Below are positions 1 to 9,669 of a stretch of 29,139 nt of DNA, piece after piece. Positions within the stretch are counted from its first letter, which is position 1. The number at the start of each line of letters is the position of its first letter. Under the pieces are notes generated by a model. It did no database searches. It was not told the origin of the DNA and worked only from the letters and a program-made list of their open reading frames with translations. Both the position numbers and the translations under genes were made by a program. Location of the stretch: contig JADHYX010000071.1 in assembly GCA_027604685.1 (NCBI GenBank), positions 36,330 through 65,468 of the forward strand, read 5' to 3'. This DNA is from Lobulomyces angularis. Lineage: Eukaryota > Chytridiomycota > Chytridiomycetes > Lobulomycetales > Lobulomycetaceae.

Positions 1-1122
1 AAGATTCTTCAGTAATTGGTTCACCATTTTACATCATGGAGTTTATTGAAGGCCGAATATTTAGTGACAATTTTTTAAAAAAAGTAAATTCTCCACAAGA
101 AAAAAGGAACATGTAAAAAAATTAAAACTGAAGAATAAAATTTTTTCTTTTTAATTCAAAATTATTAGATATTTTTCAATGGTCGAAGCTTTAACCAAAT
201 TGCATAAAGTGAAACCAAAGAACAAAAAATTTAAGTTTTATGAAAGACAAATATCTGGTTTAGTTTCGATTTCTGATGGTATAGTTATATCTAGCTTTTT
301 TTAAAAAAATAATATTTTTAACTTTTAACTTTTTAATAGCCCAAGCTAAAGTAGAAGCAAATGGAGATAAAGTGGGAGAATTACCAAGATTAAAGGAAAT
401 GATCGAATGGTTTAAAAGAAATGCCGTAAAAGATGAAGTTTCAATAATTCATGGAGATTACAAATTAGATAATGTTGTAAGTCATTTAACTGTATTCTTT
501 AAAACAAATTTTTTCTTTTTAGATTATTCATCCCGTTGAGTCCAAAGTAATTGGGATATTAGATTGGGAATTAAGTACTATTGGTCATCCACTTTCGTAA
601 GATACATATAAACTAATAAAAAACTTTTAAAAACTGCAACATTAAAATAATAAAATAGTGATTTGGCAAACTTGCTGCTACCATATTATATTCCCTCATC
701 GTTTTCAGGTAATTTTCTTAAATTAAAAACATATTTTTAAATTACTGGCACCCTCAATTTAAAAGGATTTGGTATGAAAAGTGAAAATTTTACAGCTGTC
801 GGTATACCGGAAGTTGAAGAGCTGTTAAAGCATTATTGCTCTTTAATGGAACGACCTTTTCCTATTCCCAATTGGGATTTTTGTGTAGCCTTTTCTTGTT
901 TTAGAGTGATGAATAAAACATTTAAATATATTCCTAAAACTAACATAAAAAATATAGCTAAGTGTGATTTTACAAGGAATTGCTGCTAGAGTAAAGAGAA
1001 AGCAAGCGAGCTCAGAACAAGCATTGCAATATGCCAAAATGTTTAAACCTTTGGCTAAACTAGGTTTAGAAATAGTTGATAGAGGAGATTTAGTTGAACA
1101 AGTTATCAAAAGTAAAATTTAA
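1..1122 (+). CDS. APH-family phosphotransferase, ACAD10/11 kinase-domain type (5' partial)
   Basis: The gene enters the window already in frame (first full codon at base 3). Exons are 1-112, 169-278, 340-476, 523-596, 659-708, 766-905 and 958-1122. The joined product has the APH/choline-kinase fold signatures: the catalytic loop HGDYKLDN (450-473) and, downstream, DWELSTIGHPLSD, where the Asp of DWE (562-570) is the expected metal-binding residue. The order YIMEFIEG, then HGD, then DWELSTIGHP, then LQG followed by a basic helix, matches the kinase-like domain of ACAD10/ACAD11. In animals that domain is fused to an acyl-CoA dehydrogenase and acts on hydroxyacyl-CoA. Here the protein ends right after the kinase domain, so at its C-terminus it is stand-alone. 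What lies N-terminal is outside the window. An AATAAA at 1179-1184 may be the poly(A) signal. Family is confident; substrate is inferred. Confidence 0.88.
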
Positions 1123-1334
1123 GATTCTTTAGAACTTTATTTTTACTCTTTAAATTTCCTATCTATTTTCTGTTTCTTAATAAAAGTAAAACAAATTTTG
1201 CCCTTAATACAAATTTTTTTTTTTTGGTGGAAGAATGGAAAAATAAAATTAACCAATTTTTTCAAATTTTTTTTTTTTTTTAAAGAATTAAAATTCATTG
1301 TTTATAATTTTATTTTTTTTAAAGATTCAAAAGA

Positions 1335-2171
1335 ATGAAAAATGATTTCTTAACAAAGTTTTTCAAACCACCGCATCCAGTACCAAGACAGATTGTTGGA
1401 AAACCACCTGTTTTACCTACTAACCCTTTTGAATTGAGCCCTTTTGGTTACATTCTGTTGTTTTTTGTTTCTGTACTTTATCAAAAATTTTTAACAAGTC
1501 ATACAAAACGACTTTCCTTAATATTTGCAGTTTGTTTTTTTTTTATTGAGTACTGTTTTTACATGGTCACCATTGAAAATTTAGAGACTGTAATTTTTTT
1601 TTTTTTTTTTCCCACACTTTGATCTATATTAATTTATTTTATTTTTTTGTACATTAGGGAAGTGTTGATATAAATTTCAATTTTTTAACCGATCGTAGAG
1701 ATGGACATACGACTTTATATCAATTTTTTTGTAACGTAAGTTTTTTTTTTTTTTTTTAAAAAGAAGTTAAATTTTTTTTGGAACACTTTAAAAAAAAAAT
1801 TAAAAATTAATTATAATAAAAAAAAAAAAATAGATAATATTTAGTGGATTTCTATTCAAAAAATATAAAAAAATTGTAGCAAATAAGCACATTGTAATAC
1901 GAGTACTATTTTTTTGTTTCAACATTTGGTTTCTGGAGTTGGTTGAAGGTAGCTTTTTACTTATTCTTTATGGGTATAATCCAGCTTGGTATTACCGTGG
2001 AAATGACGCTCTTTTTTACGGTTTAATTAAGTTAGGATATTGGAAGTATTGGATTCCTATGGGTTAGTTTCCAAAATTTTTTTTTTTTCTAAAAATGCTT
2101 TAGGATTACTTATGGAATTAGGTGGTTGGAAATTGACTTTTTGGCTTGCAAGGCAATTACCTTCCTTTTGA
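1335..2171 (+). CDS. Multi-pass membrane protein of unknown function, 209 aa
   Basis: Four exons (1335-1589, 1658-1735, 1834-2062, 2104-2171) join to 210 codons including the stop. All introns are GT...AG. The product has a basic, Pro-rich cytosolic start (PPHPVPRQIVGKPPVLP) and then about four to five hydrophobic segments: FGYILLFFVSVLYQ, LSLIFAVCFFFIEYCFYMV, VIRVLFFCFNIWFLELVEGS and later ones. A conserved-looking polar patch, YNPAWYYRGNDALFYG, lies between the last helices. The arrangement of Glu-Gly in a helix, then a Trp/Tyr-rich loop, then a Gly-rich helix faintly recalls the TMEM229/CmpB family (PF06541), but this is not secure. The splice sites and maintained frame make the gene itself likely. 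An AATAAA lies at 2212-2217. I do not recognise a function. Confidence 0.72.
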
Positions 2172-2364
2172 AATTAGAAGTTTCTGTTGTTTGACTGTAA
2201 ACCGCTATTTTAATAAAAATATTTTCATTTTGAATTTTTTTTTTTGTTATTTGATTTTTTTTTTTATAGAAACTTTTGATTAAATTTATATTGTATATTA
2301 TAAAATAAAAAAAATTTTTTTTTTTGTTTTTTTTTTAAAAAAATTCTTATTTTTTTTTTTATTG

Positions 2365-2400
2365 AGGAAGTAATTTTTTTTTTTTTTTTAATTACTTCCT
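2365..2400. repeat. Inverted repeat with poly-T loop
   Basis: Arms aggaagtaatt (2365-2375) and aattacttcct (2390-2400) are perfect 11-bp complements, separated by 14 T residues. The repeat lies about 190 bases past the stop codon of the membrane-protein gene. In RNA it would form a stable hairpin with a U-rich loop; a role in 3'-end formation is only speculation. Confidence 0.75.
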
Positions 2401-2784
2401 ATTTTTAATATTGAAAATACTGGCTGCTAGATTTCCCAATTGAAACATCCAGCTTGTATACTGCTAACAGCTAGATCTTTAACCGTGAAATTCCAGGAGG
2501 GATTTTTGAGACAGAGTGTGTGTGGATGAGCCGTACATGAGACTAGAGTCAGAAGAAACTTAATGGAGAGAAGAAGATTTTTACGCTTAAGAAAAGAATA
2601 ACGGAGCACCGGAAAATGAATAATGGGATTAATTCGGTGGAAACTAAAGTTTGAAACGAAGAAACAGGTCATGAAAAAAGCAAAAGCTTTAGGCCACAAA
2701 ATACTTGGTTGTAATAAATACTTTATTTCTCAAACATGCCTAGATGTTTTCACAAATTAGCATGAGAGCAAAGCATATCTCAAA

Positions 2785-2831
2785 AACATCACAATGAAAG
2801 ATATGTTCAACATATCTTTCATTATGATGTT
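2785..2831. repeat. Near-perfect 47-bp palindrome
   Basis: Left arm 2785-2807 and right arm 2809-2831 are complementary over 23 bases with a single mismatch (C at 2791 against the A at 2825 where G would pair) around a one-base centre at 2808. Such a long palindrome is unexpected by chance and unstable in many genomes. It may be the remnant of a miniature inverted-repeat element or a protein-binding site. Confidence 0.8.
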
Positions 2832-3183
2832 GCAATTGAGGAGTGTATGCGCTATTATTGCAAGCAGTGTTTAGAATTTTAATGGTAAGCCAAACTGATT
2901 TTAAAATAAGAATGAAACTAAAAGCGTTATATGTTGAAACTCAAAAATGCTTTATAAATGTCTAGATCAGTGCTTGCACTTACTCAACCAATCAGAACTG
3001 CTGCACGAACCACCAGAACTCACAGATAGCTCTTCTGCGGTTTTGTCATGATGACATATGGGTATTAACCACCAATTCCTCTAGCGTAAACTTAAACAAT
3101 TAAATGTTTAATTAACTTTGTGTGTAACAGGTACAATTATACCCAAAAAAAATTTTTTTTCTTTTAAAATAAATAATCTCTAT

Positions 3184-5235
3184 ATGTTCAAGCTAAATGA
3201 AAATTTTTCCAACGATACTGAGAATTTTAACACCAACTTAGTAAAGAAGATCGAGACAGGATTTAGCGATGACGAACAATTTGGAGTTTTTAGTGGAAAT
3301 GGTGTTTCAACAGTGGAAGTTCATTGGAGAAGCGTTAATAAAGATTTTGATAGGTAGCCTTTTTGTTAAAACAAATTAAAAATTTTTAATTTTAAATTTT
3401 TTTTCTTTTTGTAGAAGGAAGACTTTAACAAAATTTGATAAAAAAATATATCTTCAACAAAGTTTAGGAAGGAAAACTGAAGAAGAAGAAGAAAAAAGTT
3501 TAATAAAAATTCAGTCTATATCTAGAATGCATTTAAAAAGAACTAAATACTTAAAAATGCGTTCGTCGGCTTTATTAATTCAATCAACGTTTAGAAAACG
3601 TTTAAAACCTCAGAGAAACTTTTATTCAAAAAATTTATTACCATTTCAGATAAAGTGCTCAACCTTAAAAATTCAATCTCTTTTTAGAATGTATCTGACT
3701 AAGAAAAGATTTGTTGATGTAAAATCTTGTGTTCTAAAAATTCAATCTGCATACAGAATGTATTTGAAAAGAAAAAAAATTAATTCAATTTTAAAAATTC
3801 AGTCCATGTATAGAATGCACTTGACACATAAAAAATTTAGTGCATTAAAATGTTCAACGTTAAAAATTCAATCTCTCACTAGAATGTATTTAGTACGAAA
3901 AAATTTTGTATTATTAAAATGCTGTACCATAAAAATTCAATCTATTACCAGAATGTATTTAACACGAAAAAAGTTTTTTTTATTAAAAGGCTGTACCTCA
4001 AAAATTCAATCTATTACCAGAATGTATTTAACTCGAAAAAAATTTGTTTTATTAAAATGCTGTACCTCAAAAGTTCAATCTATTACCAGAATGTATTTAA
4101 CCCGAAAAAAATTTGTTTTATTAAAATGCTGCACCTTAAAAATTCAATCTATTACCAGAATGCACTTAGTAAGATTGAATTTTAATAAACTCAGCTACTC
4201 TGCCTTAAAAATTCAATCTGCATTTAGATCATTTTCACATTCAAAAAAATTCAAAGTTTTAAGGAATATGTTTAAGTCATTTGAAGCCACAAACAGCGAT
4301 TCTGGAAGTGAAGGAAAAATTGTTTACAAATTTAATAATAACTTCTTATTCTACTTTGAAAATTTTAATTTGATCTTAAAAAATCTAAATAAAATTGGTA
4401 GCTGGTACCAAAAAATTTTAGTAGAAATAGAAGAAAAGCATAATTTGTCGGTAATAATTAATATTAAAAAGTAAGAAATAGTAATTTTTTTTAATTTTTT
4501 TAGATTGAAGAGGCAGTTGCTAATCCAGAAGATGTTGTTAATGGGCAAAACCATTATAGCATTGTGGATTTGAAACCATATGATATGATTTGTAAATTTT
4601 CCTCAGATCAAATCGATAAATTAACAATGATTAACTGTGAAGTTAATTCAAAAAGATTGGTTAAAATAAACAAAAATATAATCAAGGTTTTTGGATTTAA
4701 ACCAGACAGTCCATCAAAAGTTTTAAAGAATAGGAAGAGAAAAAGAAAATTTTTTGAGATATATAACAATGCAACAGATTGTAGCAATGAAAACATTCCA
4801 TTAGTAAACGAAGAAGACTCCATTAACTGCTGTACACTTGAAAGTAGTCAAAAAAAAAGGGTTAGATTTAATCTGGAGCCAAAAAATTTGGAGTCAAAAA
4901 TACCAATGAATAAAGATTTATCCAATTTAAAAAGTATTATGAAACTACCGAAAGCACAGTTTTCTAAAAGATTAGTTAGTAATGATGGAAAAAGTTTGGA
5001 GGATGAAATAGAATGTGAAGTGAAATTTTATATTTTTAAATCCTCTAAAAAGTTTACGTTGAAAAAACCTTTTATAAAAGAAAAACCCTGTTTAGTTGAA
5101 GCAGTTATGCAGGCGAACAACAGTATAAAAGTGAAGAGTAAAAACACACCAAAAAAATTGGGTAAAACAAGTTATAAAGTTTCCATCCCTGTGAGTTCGT
5201 TGTACACCCCAGTTTCGAATGTAAAAAAAGGCTAA
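3184..5235 (+). CDS. IQ-motif array protein with PP1-docking motif, 645 aa
   Basis: Three exons (3184-3353, 3415-4450, 4504-5235) give 646 codons including the stop. Residues about 88-332 are eleven IQ motifs of the form IQxxxRxxxxR (for example KIQSITRMYLTR), mostly spaced 23 residues, the spacing seen in myosin necks and ASPM. IQ motifs bind calmodulin or calmodulin-like light chains, so an elongated calmodulin-loaded rod is expected. There is no motor, CH or RhoGAP domain. The C-terminal third is basic and Lys/Ser-rich, with a probable nuclear localisation signal (KNRKRKRK, about residue 478) and a textbook RVxF phosphatase-1 docking motif, KKRVRF (4852-4869). ATG 3184 is the first in-frame ATG; 3118 is a TTG. 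The intron at 4451-4503 was chosen because it keeps the frame into the third exon. The role is inferred to be cytoskeletal or nuclear scaffolding; no orthologue is recognised. Confidence 0.8.
3500..4240 (+). repeat. 69-bp tandem repeat encoding the IQ array
   Basis: Eleven IQ units lie head to tail. The central units (about 3862-4170) are nearly identical at DNA level, pointing to recent unit duplication or gene conversion; the outer units have diverged. One unit (about 3732-3790) is shortened to 19 residues, which shifts the helical phase of the rod. Confidence 0.85.
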
Positions 5236-6335
5236 CAAAATCACAGTAGTTTCTTTTAATTTAGTTTTTGAAAATAGAGAATATTTTTAGTTTTTGTTTC
5301 CTAAACCACTAGTTCCTCAGTGTAAATGGAGATTATTTTAAGAAAATTATTTATTCTTATGTAAAAAATATGAAGTGATATATTCCTTTAGGGGAAATTT
5401 ATATTTCTTTAATGTTAATTTATTTTAAAATGCCTTTTTAAAAAAGTTCAATAAATTGCATTAAAAAATAAAAGATGAAAAATATATACAACTTACAGGA
5501 CTTTAAAATTGTTAAGTTTACAAATAAAAAAGTCAGACATAAAAAGTTATATTTCGACTTAAAAAAAGAAAATACTTAATAAAACAAAAGAGCAGCATTC
5601 CTTTTACAGAAGCGCATCATTAAAGTAATAAAAAGTTAAAGATCCCTTTTTAAGTAGATTAATATTTGCATTACATAGTCACTAATCTGATTATTGTAAA
5701 AAGAATCAAAAAGCCGGCTTAGTGAATGCAAAACATACTTTTAAAAAAAAAAGAAAGTAATCTTAAAAGTATTGAATCTTCCCACATTAAAAAAAAAAAA
5801 AAGTAATAAAAAAATTACAGGAAAATAAAAAAAAAAAAGATTGCTAAAACTTTTTAGAAAGTTTTTTTACAAAATTTTTTTTCTTTTTTTCCTTTTTTAT
5901 TTTTTAAAGATGAATTACCGTTGGTAGGAAAAAGAAATACTTTGTTCAATTTTAAAAAAAAAAAAAAAAAAAAAAGGGTTTTAATAAAAAAATAATGAAC
6001 AATGCAAATGCGAAACACATCCAATTTATATTTCATGATCTGCACTCAATGGCAGTTAAAGAAGGTTTTTAATACCTTTGAATAAAAAAAATTATTAAAT
6101 TCTTACAGTTTTACTTTTTATTTGTAAAACCAAAAAAGAGTTTTTTTTAAAAAAAAATAAATTAATTTTTTATTTTATAAATTCATGCAATCTTTTGATC
6201 TGAAAAAAAAGAAAAAAAAATATAACAAAAAACATTTTTTCCTTAATTCAAATAGAATAAAAAAATTTATATTTTTTTTTTTGCAGTAGAAGAATCAGTC
6301 ACATATATATGAAATTTTTTTTTATTACTTTTTTT
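5236..6335. other. Intergenic, convergent gene ends
   Basis: About 1.1 kb lies between the 3' ends of the IQ protein and the receptor gene. It is very AT-rich, with many A or T homopolymers (the longest, 22 A, is at 5954-5975). Open stretches on both strands are short and low-complexity. I see no gene, RNA or repeat unit here. Confidence 0.6.
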
Positions 6336-7932
6336 TTAAGCTATATTTGAATTCAGTAAATTTTCGTCACTTGCTAAATGATAACTTGAGGAAAGATCAT
6401 TATTTTTAGAATCTTGGTTTAAGGAACTGGCAAAACTTCCCAAATGTTCATTTGAAACACATTTCATTTTGATATGTCTATTGATATCCATTAGTGAAGA
6501 TTCTCCCACTTCAATATCTTCTTCTTCAAATAATCCATTGTGGACAATTTTGAAGCTAAGGTTAAAAGGTTTTTTAACTTTGAAACTTTCCAAGCTCTTT
6601 ATTGAGTCAATTGAAAGTTTTTTGTTGCTACTAGTTGTTGCTGGAGAATACGGATCTGTATAATAACTATTAGGTGTTGCTTCCATTTTGCTGCATTCCA
6701 ATAAACCAACTCCCAAGTTAACTAAGAGTTTAATTTTTTCCAGGAATAAGAAAAAGAAGAAGAACTAAAAAAAAAAAATGCAAAAAATTTACTATAAAAA
6801 AATTATTAAACAATTACCTCAGTGGTTGTGAAAAAAAAACTAAATTCTTGAATAACTAAGTAGATGTAATGACTTGACATTAAATTTTGGCTATAACTAA
6901 AATAAACTCCATTCAGTTGATTTAAACTCAAAAGAAAACCTCCTGACCAACTCAAAGTTAACCAGATCAATAAAAAACAGGCAAGGTCATATTTAATTTT
7001 TTTTTGAAGTTTGAAGTTATTTATATTGCTCTTTTTTTGAAATTGGGTATTTAAAAAAAATTTCTTAATTTTTTGAATTTTTAGAACAAAGAATATAATT
7101 GAAACACCTAAAAATGTTGAAAACAACGGTATGCCAAATGATAAAATTAACCCTAGAAAATTTATCAAGAAAAAATAAGCAAAATAATTAACAAAAAGAG
7201 GTATGACTCACAAGCTTGCGAAACATATCGATTATTATAAAATCCTTCACGCAAACAATAGCTAGGTAATTCGTCTTCTGCACTATTGTTATAAATCCAA
7301 ACGCAATATATTGTCTATTGGTAAAATATAACTTTTGAGATGAAACAGATTTTACTTACCATATAGTAAATAAAAAGTGGTATTAAACTAATAGATGCAG
7401 AAAAAGTTATAAGAATCCAGTCAATGTATTTAGGATAAACTTTAATTTTATGAACAATAGTTGAAAATCTTATTAAAAAAAAAAAAAATTCATAATTTTG
7501 CAAATAAGAATAATTAATTTACCTCTCAATCGTCAAGAGTTGAAAGCTAAATATTCCAAAGACATAAAGAGTATTCCACAAAAAATGACCGTAAAAGTTG
7601 GTAAGCGGCAACAAGGTGTAAAAAATTTTAAATTGTTCTAATGTATTTTTAAATAGAAAAATGCTTGTGTTGATTAAAGTTGAAAAGGAAAACATTATCC
7701 AAATGAAACTTGTGACAAAAAAAATTAGACTTAGTTTTTTTATGTTACTATTTGACTTTCTTAATGTCTTGATAGATAATACAAAGTTGATTGCTGATAG
7801 GAAAAACATAAGTAGATCAATGGTAAAAATAGTAACCAAGTATTTATCTCTCGAAAAATAGATGAAATCATCTTCCTGCCGAAGAATTGTAATTGAAGAA
7901 TTGTCCAAACTTCGGTTTGCGTTTGTTATCAT
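6336..7932 (-). CDS. Seven-transmembrane receptor (GPCR-like), 461 aa, family unassigned
   Basis: Five exons on the minus strand (7523-7932, 7360-7468, 7212-7314, 6818-7152, 6336-6764) join to 462 codons including the stop. The N-terminus is short with two N-glycosylation sequons (NRS, NSS) and no signal peptide. Seven hydrophobic helices follow at about residues 32-54, 69-89, 110-135, 149-172, 207-235, 263-285 and 297-330. Helix 3 ends in IERF, placed like the E/DRY motif that contacts G proteins. The loop between helices 4 and 5 has two Cys (YCVWIYNN ... PSYCL) and another sequon. The CVWI stretch loosely resembles the CWI of cAMP-receptor-like (class E/GPR1-like) receptors, but I cannot assign a class. 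The approximately 130-residue tail is Ser/Asn-rich and could be phosphorylated. A surface sensor role is inferred. The exon 5 acceptor is the least certain junction. Confidence 0.75.
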
Positions 7933-8972
7933 ATAATTTTTTGTTCAGTGCCAATAAAAATTATTTACCTAAAAATTTCTAATATTATTAAATCACTTTA
8001 ATATTTGATGTATTATGTCTTTTTTTAAGTTGCAAATGAAGTTCGGTTTTTTTTTTTTCTTATTATATGAAATCTATTTTTGAATTTTTTAACTTACAAA
8101 AACAGGTAAAAAATTCCATAATTGCCATGTATCATATATCATGTAAAAAAATAAAAATAAAAATGAAATAAAACACCTTTTTTAACTATTCATAATTATT
8201 ATTAGTTGACAAAAAAGATTATTAAAAATTTTTTTAAGAAATTGAAATTTTTGTAATAAACAATGAACAGAGTGATGTTTGAGAAAATACTAATGCAGGA
8301 TAAGGAAAATTCAATATTACATTAATATCGTTTAGAGCTGTTTATTATTATAGCCAATTTCTGAAGATAAACATATGTAATTGAAATCATAAATTCACGA
8401 TTGAATTAGAGCTTGATCTGGTTCCCAAAAATCCTCCAATTTGGCTGTAGATTTCCTTTTCCACATTATAAGGTCTTGCTGTTTTGTAAAAAAATAAAAG
8501 GAATTAAATCGTAGACACTTCGATATGCAGCTCCAGATATTCACAAATTCACTTCAAATTCTTTGCTATACAAAAATTCTTTATTGATCCAAGGAATGCA
8601 GCTACCCTGCTTTTGTTTATATATTTTTTGCAACTACATCGTACTCTGCTGACCAAAGACCACTCTTACAACAGTTTTAGAGTTTTAGAGCTGGCCAAAA
8701 CACTTATGAACACTATTATTGTGGTGTAGTGACCCGTAAAGGGGTGCGAGTAATTTAACAGAATTTAATTAACGCATTTCCTTATATTTTTAACATTGAT
8801 TAATGCAGCAAAATAAATGCTGGAAATAATCATAAAAAAGATGGATGTCTTCTTAGCAGTACATAAAAGGGTAAAATTAAGGCCTGATGTTTATTTGAAA
8901 TAATATCATCCAAACTAAATTTTTAGACTTCTACTTAGTATTTTAATAACATTCTTTGTTTTGAAATTGCTA
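7933..8972. other. Intergenic between divergent genes
   Basis: About 1 kb lies between the starts of the receptor (minus) and the small secreted protein (plus), so it should hold both promoters. No TATA box can be singled out in this AT-rich DNA. The stretch at about 8400-8760 is more GC-rich and contains a short exon-like piece on the minus strand (8395-8478, 27 codons preceded by a splice-acceptor-like AG), too short to call as a gene. Confidence 0.5.
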
Positions 8973-9530
8973 ATGTTAAAATCAACAATTGTTTTTTTGA
9001 CACTAATTTTTGTTTCTGAGCAAATTTCTCAACACTTAATAAAAAGGATAAAAAGAGAGTATGAGGAACATAACTATTATGAAAAAAAGGGTGCACATTC
9101 CAAAAGTAATCTCCTACTAAAGGAAGATATATTGCAAACGTTGAAGGAAATAACACAGCAAAGTGAGGTAGATTCAATATCTAAACAGAAAGATAAAGAA
9201 AAAGATTGGATAATTAATGTTAAAGAATACATAGTATCAAAAAAAACAGAAAAACCACTAAATAAGGAGACAATCTTAAAGATATTTGGAAAACCGAACA
9301 AAATCGTTACAAGTGAAAAAAGTTATGAGATTCCAGGATTTTTTCAATTTAATTATATTCTGAATAAAAGGTCATTTTCAACTAGCTCCACTGCAAAAAA
9401 TGGGGATGAATTGAGTTCTTTGTTGTCGGAGGGTTACGCGACGCTAGTTGGGTTTTGCTACAACGAGTTGATATGCTTTAGATTTGTAAATGGTTATATG
9501 GTTGATATAAAGAAGATAGATCAACTGTAG
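8973..9530 (+). CDS. Secreted protein of unknown function, 185 aa
   Basis: This is a single-exon gene. ATG 8973 was chosen because the preceding in-frame codons start with TTG and ATG 8973 begins a good signal peptide (MLKSTIVFLTLIFVSEQISQ). The mature part is Lys/Glu-rich and hydrophilic, and it begins near a dibasic stretch (KRIKR) that a Kex2-type protease could cleave. It ends in a compact domain rich in Phe, Tyr and Gly (about residues 105-185) with two close cysteines (FCYNELICF). Use of an intact, longer C-terminal domain without low complexity suggests a real folded protein. I do not recognise a family. It lies 139 bases upstream of a hydrolase gene on the same strand; an AATAAA at 9550-9555 sits just past its stop. 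Confidence 0.72.
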   Translation: MLKSTIVFLTLIFVSEQISQHLIKRIKREYEEHNYYEKKGAHSKSNLLLKEDILQTLKEITQQSEVDSISKQKDKEKDWIINVKEYIVSKKTEKPLNKETILKIFGKPNKIVTSEKSYEIPGFFQFNYILNKRSFSTSSTAKNGDELSSLLSEGYATLVGFCYNELICFRFVNGYMVDIKKIDQL

Positions 9531-9669
9531 TGAAAACTGCAATTGCGCAAATAAAATTTTCATTTAAATAAACCGCCGCTTCAATAATTTCTCCACTCAA
9601 AAATTTTTTAACTAAAAATTTTTTTTAAAAATTTAAACTTTAGCTTCCATAAAAAATCAAAATAAAAGA

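Larger units (their letters stand above)
2172..3183. other. Intergenic region with inverted repeats
   Basis: This is about 1 kb without a supportable gene. The left 220 bases are poly-T/poly-A. From about 2400 to 3110 the sequence is noticeably less AT-rich and lower in homopolymers, and it carries a near-perfect palindrome (2785-2831). It could be a relic of a mobile element or a regulatory island. No transposase motif was seen on either strand. Confidence 0.5.

Noticed and set aside
2427..2699. Minus-strand open stretch of 90 codons
   Set aside because: It has no convincing start, no domain and no splice context, and lies inside an island with repeat features.
3919..4185. 88-codon open frame overlapping the IQ array, itself repetitive
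   Set aside because: The repeat unit is 69 bp, so a stop-free alternative frame repeats with it. The IQ frame is longer, spliced consistently on both sides and matches a known motif.
8674..8691. gttttagag repeated, resembling the start of a type II CRISPR repeat
   Set aside because: It is a nine-base overlapping duplication without spacers, in eukaryotic DNA; coincidence.
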